A stretch of 64,000 bases of DNA from Nocardioides sp. (GTDB lineage Bacteria; Actinomycetota; Actinomycetes; Propionibacteriales; Nocardioidaceae). The translations under genes and the position numbers were made by a program. The stretch is taken from the NCBI RefSeq assembly GCF_029937575.1, contig NZ_JAPYPS010000018.1, positions 1 through 64,000 of the forward strand, given 5' to 3'. Below the pieces are notes generated by a model. That model saw nothing but the letters and a program-made list of their open reading frames with translations. It did no database searches and was not told where the DNA came from. This document shows, piece by piece, positions 54,750 to 64,000 of the stretch (the first letter of the stretch is position 1; every line of letters starts with the position of its first letter).

Positions 54750-55810
54750 TCAGACCAGTCCCTTCACGATGGTGCGGGGCCACGACGGCCCCTCGTAGAT
54801 GAACGCCGTGTAGCCCTGGAGCAGGTCGGCGCCGGCCTCCAGCCTGCCTCGCGCATCCTCGACGGTGGTGATGCCACCCACCCCGACGAGGGTCAGATCG
54901 GGCCCGACGCGGCCGCGGAGCAGTCGGAGCACGCGATCGGCCCGCTCGGCCAGGGGCCGGCCCGACAGGCCTCCGGCACCGATCTCCTCGACCTCGGCCG
55001 GGTGGCTGCGCAAGCCGTCTCGACTGATCGTGGTGTTGGTGGCGATGATCCCGTCCAGGCCGATGGTGAGCGCGAGGTCGGCGACCGCGAGCACGTCCTC
55101 GTCGGCCAGGTCGGGGGCGAACTTGACCAGCAGCGGGACGCGCGTGGTGGTGACGCCGTCGGCGACCCGCCGTACGTGCTCGAGGAGGGGTTGGAGCCGC
55201 TCGACCGACTGCAGGCTGCGCAGCCCCGGCGTGTTGGGCGAGCTGACGTTGACGACCAGGTAGTCGGCCCACGGCGCGAGCAGCCGGGTGCTGAGCCCGT
55301 AGTCGTCGAGGACGGCCCGCTCGTCGTCCTCCGGCACGACCTTGGTCTTGCCGATGTTGACGCCGAGGACAGGTCCACCGGCTCCCGCCGCACGCCGAGC
55401 GTGCCGCGCGGCCAGACGTTGGGCGACGGCTGCGGCTCCCTCGTTGTTGAACCCCATCCGGTTGACGATCGCCCGGTCCGCCACCAGGCGGAAGAGCCGC
55501 GGCTTGGGGTTGCCGGGCTGCGGCTGCCCCGTCACGGTCCCGATCTCGACGTGGCCGAACCCGAGCGCGCCGAGGGCGTCGATGCCGACGGCGTTCTTGT
55601 CGAAGCCGGCCGCCAGCCCGAGCGCGTGCGGAAAGGTCAGGCCCATCGCCGTCACCGGCTGGGGCTCGCCGCCGCGGCCCCGGCCGGGCACCCGATCGAG
55701 ACCGCGGAGCACCGGCGCCGCGGAGCGTACGGCGCGAAACCCCAGGTGATGGGCACGCTCCGGGTCGACCCGGGTGAAGCCGTGCTCGAAGAGCCGCCGG
55801 TAGAGGACCA

Positions 55811-55811
<1 letters not shown>
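54750..55811 (-). CDS. pyrD: Dihydroorotate dehydrogenase (quinone), class 2
   Basis: The product is 353 aa. It oxidises dihydroorotate to orotate at the membrane, passing electrons to quinone. Class 2 features are the N-terminal helical extension ([24 protein letters not shown]), [14 protein letters not shown] and the catalytic Ser in [15 protein letters not shown]. Its start codon touches the last base of carB. Confidence 0.95.
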
Positions 55812-59182
<3,371 letters not shown>

Positions 59183-59183
59183 G

Positions 59184-60368
59184 TCAGGCCTCCTTGCGAT
59201 CGTTGAGCAGGTCCACGAACCGGTCGAAGAGGTACGCCGCGTCGTGGGGTCCGGCGGCGGCCTCGGGGTGGTACTGCACCGAGAACGACACCAGGGCGTC
59301 GGTCTCGGGGTCGCGCAGCTCGAGGCCCTCGACGACGTCGTCGTTGAGGCAGACGTGGCTGACGCTGGCGGTCCCGTACGGCGTGGAGACCGACTCGGCG
59401 AGCGGTACTCCCTCCGGCCACTGGACGGCGAACCCGTGGTTGTGCGAGGTGACCTCGACCGTGCCGGTGGTCCGGTCCATCACCGGCTGGTTGATCCCAC
59501 GGTGGCCGTACTTCAGCTTGTAGGTCCCGAGGCCGAGCGCCCGGCCGAAGAGCTGGTTGCCGAAGCAGATTCCGAAGTAGGGGATCTCGCGCTCCAGCGC
59601 TGCCTGGAGGAGACCGATCTGGTCGGTCGTCGCGGCCGGGTCGCCCGGCCCGTTGGAGTAGAACAGGCCGTCGGGCCCGTCGTCGCCCACGGCGAGGACG
59701 TCCTCGATCGTGGCGCTCGCCGGCAGCACGTGGACCTCGATGCCGCGCTCGGCCATCCGGTAGGGCGTCATCGCCTTGATGCCGAGGTCGAGCGCGGCGA
59801 CGGTGAAGCGCTTCTCCCCCCATTCACCACCGTGCGCGGGCACGACGTACGTCTCGTCGGTGGAGACCTCGGTGCTCAGCTCCGTGCCGACCATCTCGCC
59901 GGAGGCCAGGACCCGCTCGAGCAGCGCGGCGGGGTCGGTCTCGGTCGAGGAGATCCCGACGCGCATCGCGCCGCGCTCGCGCAGGTGGCGGGTGAGCGCC
60001 CGGGTGTCGATCCCGGAGATGCCCACGACGCCCTGGGCCACCAGCTCGTCGTCCAGCGAGCGCTGGGAGCGCCAGTTGCTGGGGACCCGGGCGGGGTCGC
60101 GCACGACGTACCCGGAGACCCAGATCCGCGACGACTCCGCGTCGGCGTCGTTGACCCCGGTGTTGCCGATGTGCGGGGCGGTCATCACGACGACCTGGCG
60201 GTGGTACGACGGATCGGTGAGCGTCTCCTGGTAGCCGGTCATTCCGGTGTTGAAGACCGCCTCACCGAAGGTCTCCCCCGAGGCGCCGTAGGCGTCCCCG
60301 TGGAAGGCGCGCCCGTCCTCGAGGACCAGGAGCGCCGGCGTGTGTGTGGCGGTGGTGGGCTCGGGCAT
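59184..60368 (-). CDS. carA: Carbamoyl-phosphate synthase small subunit
   Basis: The product is 394 aa. The N-terminal domain ([15 protein letters not shown]) is followed by a class I glutaminase with the nucleophile in [16 protein letters not shown] and the His-Glu pair in [13 protein letters not shown]. It supplies ammonia to CarB. The ATG directly follows the pyrC stop without a gap. Confidence 0.97.
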   Translation of the reverse strand: MPEPTTATHTPALLVLEDGRAFHGDAYGASGETFGEAVFNTGMTGYQETLTDPSYHRQVVVMTAPHIGNTGVNDADAESSRIWVSGYVVRDPARVPSNWRSQRSLDDELVAQGVVGISGIDTRALTRHLRERGAMRVGISSTETDPAALLERVLASGEMVGTELSTEVSTDETYVVPAHGGEWGEKRFTVAALDLGIKAMTPYRMAERGIEVHVLPASATIEDVLAVGDDGPDGLFYSNGPGDPAATTDQIGLLQAALEREIPYFGICFGNQLFGRALGLGTYKLKYGHRGINQPVMDRTTGTVEVTSHNHGFAVQWPEGVPLAESVSTPYGTASVSHVCLNDDVVEGLELRDPETDALVSFSVQYHPEAAAGPHDAAYLFDRFVDLLNDRKEA

Positions 60369-61658
60369 TCAGACCAGCTTCCCTTCGAGGACGGTGGGGA
60401 CGCCGCGCAGCAGCGTCGCGTGCACGGCGGCACCGAGCGTGCGCCCGTGCCAGGGGTTGTTGCGTGAGAGCGAGACCGAGTCGTCGCGATCGACGGTGAC
60501 GGTCGCGGCAGGATCGACGAGCGTGAGGTTGGCCGGGCTGCCCACGGCGATGTCGTGGCCGTGCTGACCCAGGCCGGCGATGCGGGCGGGGTTGGCCGAC
60601 ATGACACGGGCGACCCCGGCCCAGTCGAGCAGGCCCGACTCGACCATCACGGTGGCCACGACGGGGAGTGCCGTCTCCAGGCCGAGCATCCCGAAGGCCG
60701 CGTCGACGAAGGCGTGCTCCTTGTCGTGGCGCGCGTGCGGGGCGTGGTCGGTGGCGACGGCGTCGATCGTGCCGTCGGCCAGCGCGGTGCGCAGCGCCTC
60801 GACGTCCTCCTGGGGGCGCAGCGGCGGGTTGACCTTGTAGGTCGGGTCGTAGCCCGACAGGAGGTCGGTGGTGAGCAGCAGGTGGTGCGGCGTGACCTCG
60901 GCGGTGACCTCGATGCCCAGTCCCTTGGCCCAGCGCAGCACCTCGACGGTGCCGGCCGTGGAGGCGTGCGCGACGTGCACCCGGCTGCCGGTATGACGCG
61001 CGAGCATCACGTCGCGGGCGACGATGACCTCCTCGGCGACCCCGGGCCAGCCGGGCAGACCGAGACGTCCGGACAGCTCGCCCTCGTGGCAGCAGGAGGT
61101 GGCGCCGGCCAGGTCGGGGTCCTGCGCGTGCTGGCTCACCACGCCGCCGAACCCCTTGACGTACTCCAGCGCGCGGCGCATCACGCGGGCGTCGGCCACG
61201 CAGCGACCGTCGTCGGAGAAGACCTTCACGCCGGCGCGCGAGCGCGCCATCAGGCCGAGCTCGGCGAGCTCCTGGCCGCCCAGGCCGCGCGTCACGGCGC
61301 CGACCGGCTGGACGTCGACCAGGCCCGCCGTACGACCCAGGTCGTGGACGCGCTCGGCGGCCTCGGCGGTGTCGGTGACGGGGCTGGTGTTGGCCATCGC
61401 GAGCACGGCGGTGAAGCCGCCGACCGCGGCGGCCTGCGATCCGGTGAGGATGGTCTCGGCGTCCTCGCGGCCCGGCTCGCGCAGGTGGGTGTGCAGGTCG
61501 ACGAGGCCCGGCAGCGCCACGAGACCGTCGGCCTCGATGACGCGGGCCTGCGGCGCCGAGACCGAGCCGATCTCAGCGATCACACCGTCGCTGATGAGCA
61601 GGTCGGAGGAGGCGGCGCCGAGCAGCGAGGCGCCCTTGACGAGGATCTGGTCGGTCAT
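60369..61658 (-). CDS. pyrC: Dihydroorotase
   Basis: The product is 429 aa, class I dihydroorotase. Zinc ligands are in [12 protein letters not shown] and [10 protein letters not shown], and the late Asp is in [15 protein letters not shown]. It closes carbamoyl-aspartate to dihydroorotate. The ATG at 61658 overlaps the pyrB stop (ATGA). Confidence 0.96.
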   Translation of the reverse strand: MTDQILVKGASLLGAASSDLLISDGVIAEIGSVSAPQARVIEADGLVALPGLVDLHTHLREPGREDAETILTGSQAAAVGGFTAVLAMANTSPVTDTAEAAERVHDLGRTAGLVDVQPVGAVTRGLGGQELAELGLMARSRAGVKVFSDDGRCVADARVMRRALEYVKGFGGVVSQHAQDPDLAGATSCCHEGELSGRLGLPGWPGVAEEVIVARDVMLARHTGSRVHVAHASTAGTVEVLRWAKGLGIEVTAEVTPHHLLLTTDLLSGYDPTYKVNPPLRPQEDVEALRTALADGTIDAVATDHAPHARHDKEHAFVDAAFGMLGLETALPVVATVMVESGLLDWAGVARVMSANPARIAGLGQHGHDIAVGSPANLTLVDPAATVTVDRDDSVSLSRNNPWHGRTLGAAVHATLLRGVPTVLEGKLV

Positions 61659-62608
61659 GAGGTGGAGCCCTCCCCGGCGAGCAGGTGGTAGAGGATCGAC
61701 ATCCGGACGGCGAGCCCGGCCGAGACCTGGTCGAGCACCAGCGACTGGGCCGCGTCGGCGGCGTCGGCGGCGATCTCGAGGCCACGGTTCATCGGCCCGG
61801 GGTGGCAGATCGGCACGTCGGGCCCGAGGGTGGCCAGGCGATCGCGGGTCAGGCCGTAGCCGACGGTGTACTCCCGCGCGCTGGGGAAGTATCCGCCGCT
61901 CATCCGCTCGCGCTGGACGCGCAGCATCATCACCGCGTCGGCCGTGGGCAGCACCTCGTCGAGGTCGTAGGACGTCGCGAAGCCGAGCTCCTTCGACCAG
62001 GGCTCGACGCCGCTCGGCATCAGGGTCGGCGGAGCGACCACGCTCACCTGGGCGCCCAGCTTGGTCAGGCACAGCACGTTGCTGCGGAAGACCCGGCTGT
62101 GGGTGAGGTCTCCGACCAGCACGACGTGGCGCCCCTCGAGGCTGCCGAGGCGACCGTCGGTGCCGAAGCGCCGCTGGAGCGTGTAGGCGTCGAGCAGCGC
62201 CTGGGAGGGGTGCTCGTGCGTGCCGTCGCCCGCGTTGATCACCGCGGCGTCGACCCACTGGCTGACCTGGAGGGCCGACCCGCTGGCGGCGTGACGCATC
62301 ACCAGGGCGTCGACGCCCATCGCGGCGATGGTCAGCACGGTGTCGCGCAGGCTCTCGCCCTTGGATGCCGAGCTGCCCTTGCCGGTGATGTTGATCGTGT
62401 CGGCCGAGAGCCACTTGCCGGCGATCTCGAAGCTCGACCGGGTGCGGGTGGAGTCCTCGAAGAAGAGGTTGATCACGGTGCGACCGCGCAGCGCGGGCAG
62501 CTTCTTGACCTGGCGACGCTGCACGTCGTGCATCTCCGCGGCGGTCTCGAAGAGGGTGGCGACGTCGTCGGCGGAGACGTCGTCGATCGAGAGCAGGTGC
62601 TTCTTCAT
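61655..62608 (-). CDS. pyrB: Aspartate carbamoyltransferase catalytic subunit
   Basis: The product is 317 aa. Carbamoyl-phosphate binding is in [13 protein letters not shown], with HPSQALLD and HPGPMNRG later. No pyrI regulatory chain is encoded here, as is usual in actinobacteria. The ATG overlaps the pyrR stop by 4 nt. Confidence 0.97.
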   Translation of the reverse strand: MKKHLLSIDDVSADDVATLFETAAEMHDVQRRQVKKLPALRGRTVINLFFEDSTRTRSSFEIAGKWLSADTINITGKGSSASKGESLRDTVLTIAAMGVDALVMRHAASGSALQVSQWVDAAVINAGDGTHEHPSQALLDAYTLQRRFGTDGRLGSLEGRHVVLVGDLTHSRVFRSNVLCLTKLGAQVSVVAPPTLMPSGVEPWSKELGFATSYDLDEVLPTADAVMMLRVQRERMSGGYFPSAREYTVGYGLTRDRLATLGPDVPICHPGPMNRGLEIAADAADAAQSLVLDQVSAGLAVRMSILYHLLAGEGSTS

Positions 62609-63264
62609 GCGGTGGCCCCCGTCCCGGCCTCGCCGGAGGCGCCGGCCGCGCCAGGGGTGTCAGGGGTGTCAGGGGCAGAGCCCGCGATCCACACGCCCTC
62701 GACGTCGTCGAGGTCGGCCAGGCGCACCATCACCCGCTCGGTGCGGGCGCTGGGCAGGTTCTTGCCGACATGGTCGGCGCGGATCGGCAGCTCGCGGTGT
62801 CCACGGTCGACCAGGACGGCGAGCCGGACGACGGCCGGTCGACCGATGTCGTTCATCGCGTCGAGGGCGGCGCGGACGGTACGGCCGGAGTAGAGCACGT
62901 CGTCGACCAGGACGACGGTCTTGTCGTCGATCCCGCCGGGGGGTACGGCGGTCGGCTGCGGTCCCCGAGCGGGGTGCTTGCGCAGGTCGTCGCGGTACAT
63001 CGTGACGTCGAGGGACCCGGTCGGGACGTCCACGCCCTCGACCTCCTTGATCCGGGCCGCGATCCGCCGCGCCAGGGGCACGCCGCGACTGGGGATGCCG
63101 AGGAGCACGAGGTCGCCGGCGCCCTTGTTGCGCTCGAGGATCTCGTGCGAGATGCGGGTCAGGGCCCGGGTGATGTCACGGGCGTCGAGGACTACGCGAT
63201 GCGGCGGGGCCGCGGCCGCTGACGGGTCGTCAGGTGCCTGGTCGGGGGCTGGCTGGGCACACAC
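62605..63264 (-). CDS. pyrR: Pyrimidine operon regulator / uracil phosphoribosyltransferase
   Basis: The product is 219 aa. The PRPP-binding loop is [19 protein letters not shown]. PyrR binds pyr mRNA when UMP is high and represses the operon; it may also have weak uracil phosphoribosyltransferase activity. The N-terminal 20 residues and C-terminal 25 residues are extra, low-complexity Ala/Pro/Gly sequence. The GTG start lies 13 nt after GGAGG. A PyrR-binding motif lies 25 nt before the start. Confidence 0.94.
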   Translation of the reverse strand: MCAQPAPDQAPDDPSAAAAPPHRVVLDARDITRALTRISHEILERNKGAGDLVLLGIPSRGVPLARRIAARIKEVEGVDVPTGSLDVTMYRDDLRKHPARGPQPTAVPPGGIDDKTVVLVDDVLYSGRTVRAALDAMNDIGRPAVVRLAVLVDRGHRELPIRADHVGKNLPSARTERVMVRLADLDDVEGVWIAGSAPDTPDTPGAAGASGEAGTGATA

Positions 63265-63288
63265 GAGTGCTGCCTGACCTCCTTCTCC

Positions 63289-63300
63289 GCCTCACAGGAC
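63289..63300 (-). promoter_or_regulatory. PyrR-binding site in the pyr leader
   Basis: On the minus strand the leader reads GTCCTGTGAGGC, matching the PyrR loop consensus ARUCCNGNGAGGYU at all but the ends, flanked by short CCG/CGG arms. The Shine-Dalgarno AAGGAGG follows 6-8 nt later. A -10 box TAGTCT is at 63330-63335, giving a leader of about 60 nt. Repression is therefore probably by blocking translation of pyrR. Confidence 0.82.
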
Positions 63301-63392
63301 GGCTCGTTAAAGGATGTCGATCGAGCGTGAGACTAGCAGCGCCACGGCCGCCGTACGCGCACCGGCCGTCCGCCGTCTCACCCCTCGATCCA

Positions 63393-63465
63393 CGCTGACC
63401 CGTCCGCCATGTGTGACGGGTCGGTGCGATCTGCGCTGACCCGTCCGCCATGTGTGACGGGTCGG
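63393..63465. repeat. Two direct copies of a 32-bp hairpin unit
   Basis: The 32-nt unit at 63393-63424 is repeated exactly at 63434-63465 (period 41). Each unit contains GACCCGTC and GACGGGTC around a 10-nt loop CGCCATGTGT. It lies directly downstream of the oxidoreductase stop and upstream of the pyr promoter, so it may be a double terminator. Confidence 0.9.
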
Positions 63466-63467
63466 CG

Positions 63468-64000
63468 TCAGGAGAGGTCGAGCAGGACCTTGCCGACAGC
63501 ACCGGACTCGACGGCGTCGTGGGCGGCCGCGGTCTCGGCCAGGTCGTAGTGGTGGAGCGTAAGACCGACGTCCTCGCCGACGCGCAGGGCGCCCGCAGCC
63601 ACGGCGGCGGTGACGTCCTCGGTCGCCGCCGCGAGCAGGTCGGCGCCCAGGGTGTAGAGCAGCAGCCCCTGAATCCGGACGTTCTTGGCGAAGCTCGGGC
63701 GGACCGGGAGCGTCGCCTCGTCGCCGCCGTTGTTGGCGTAGAACGCGATCGTGCCCCGGTTGCGGACGACCTCCAGGTCGAGTCCCAGGTTGTCGGCGGG
63801 CGCGACCTCCACGACCAGGTCGACGCCTTCGGCCGTGATCTCGGCGATGCGGGCGGCGACGTCCTCGGTGCGGTAGTCGATGACGTGATGGGCACCGGCC
63901 GCACGCGCCAGCGCTGCCTTCTCGGGGCTGCTGACCGTGGTGATCACCGTCGCGCCCGACCACGCCGCGAGCTGGATCGCCGAGTTGCCCACGGCCCCGG
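63468..64000 (-). CDS. Zinc-type MDR/quinone oxidoreductase, C-terminal part
   Basis: Only the last 177 codons are in the window; the 5' end lies beyond the right edge. GAVGNSAIQLAAWSGATVI is the Rossmann NADPH-binding loop of the medium-chain dehydrogenase/quinone reductase family, and VIDYRTEDV and GKVLLDLS at the C-terminus fit. No zinc-binding lobe can be judged. The substrate is unknown. Confidence 0.85.
   Translation of the reverse strand, partial: GAVGNSAIQLAAWSGATVITTVSSPEKAALARAAGAHHVIDYRTEDVAARIAEITAEGVDLVVEVAPADNLGLDLEVVRNRGTIAFYANNGGDEATLPVRPSFAKNVRIQGLLLYTLGADLLAAATEDVTAAVAAGALRVGEDVGLTLHHYDLAETAAAHDAVESGAVGKVLLDLS

Overview
The window is a GC-rich (about 70%) actinobacterial chromosome segment. 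It probably comes from a Nocardioides-like member of the Nocardioidaceae. This rests on the codon bias, the mycothiol-type DinB-like proteins, the order of the housekeeping genes (which follows the mycobacterial pyrR...ribH block), a sterol-catabolic regulon with KstR-type operators, and many leaderless promoters (TANNNT followed 6-8 nt later by ATG or GTG). I see no insertion sequence, prophage, CRISPR array, rRNA or tRNA. No species name can be given from sequence alone.

Region 1 (about 0.8-20 kb, plus 26.8-29.4 kb) is a sterol-degradation island. It holds the two components of 3-ketosteroid 9alpha-hydroxylase (kshA, kshB) with a small four-cysteine protein between them. It also holds the acyl-CoA dehydrogenase pair and ligase fadE26-fadE27-fadD17, fadD19 with a nitronate-monooxygenase-like flavoprotein, echA19, a third acyl-CoA synthetase, an F420-type (LLM) oxidoreductase, a DUF35-ltp4-ltp3 operon, and the divergent pair cyp125/fadA5. 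Six AGAACACGTTCT-type palindromes (KstR consensus TNNAACNNGTTNNA) lie in the promoters, and five transcripts appear leaderless with the -10 box overlapping or abutting the operator. FadD19, Ltp3/Ltp4 and CYP125 together suggest breakdown of C27 and C24-branched (plant-type) sterol side chains. kstR, kstD and the ring-cleavage genes are not in the window.

Region 2 (20-26.8 kb) carries a ClgR/PopR-like regulator, a mycothiol-type DinB-like protein, a two-gene clpP operon in which the second ClpP has Asp in place of the catalytic His, methionine aminopeptidase, and a soluble hybrid histidine kinase with two receiver domains and an HPt domain.

Region 3 (29.5-63.3 kb) is mostly conserved minus-strand housekeeping. 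In transcription order it runs: a PyrR-controlled pyrimidine operon (pyrR-pyrB-pyrC-carA-carB-pyrD, a lactate-monooxygenase-like gene, pyrF), a small lipoprotein gene, integration host factor, gmk, rpoZ, coaBC, metK, priA, then def-fmt-rsmB, rpe, and an FMN-riboswitch-controlled ribD-ribE-ribBA-ribH operon. Set into this backbone are a glutamate-type ABC importer (gluABCD), a class II glutamine amidotransferase with an upstream 31-residue membrane microprotein, a stand-alone LigD-type polymerase, a PPK2 and lipoproteins. The right edge cuts an MDR-family oxidoreductase.

Non-coding features of note are three intergenic modules built from paired palindromes, a 50-60 bp dispersed repeat in two places, a GGTTGAGTAG...TATCGAAACC-type repeat beside pyrF, a strong hairpin inside the glu operon, and a coaBC reading frame with no ATG, GTG or TTG before its conserved N-terminus.
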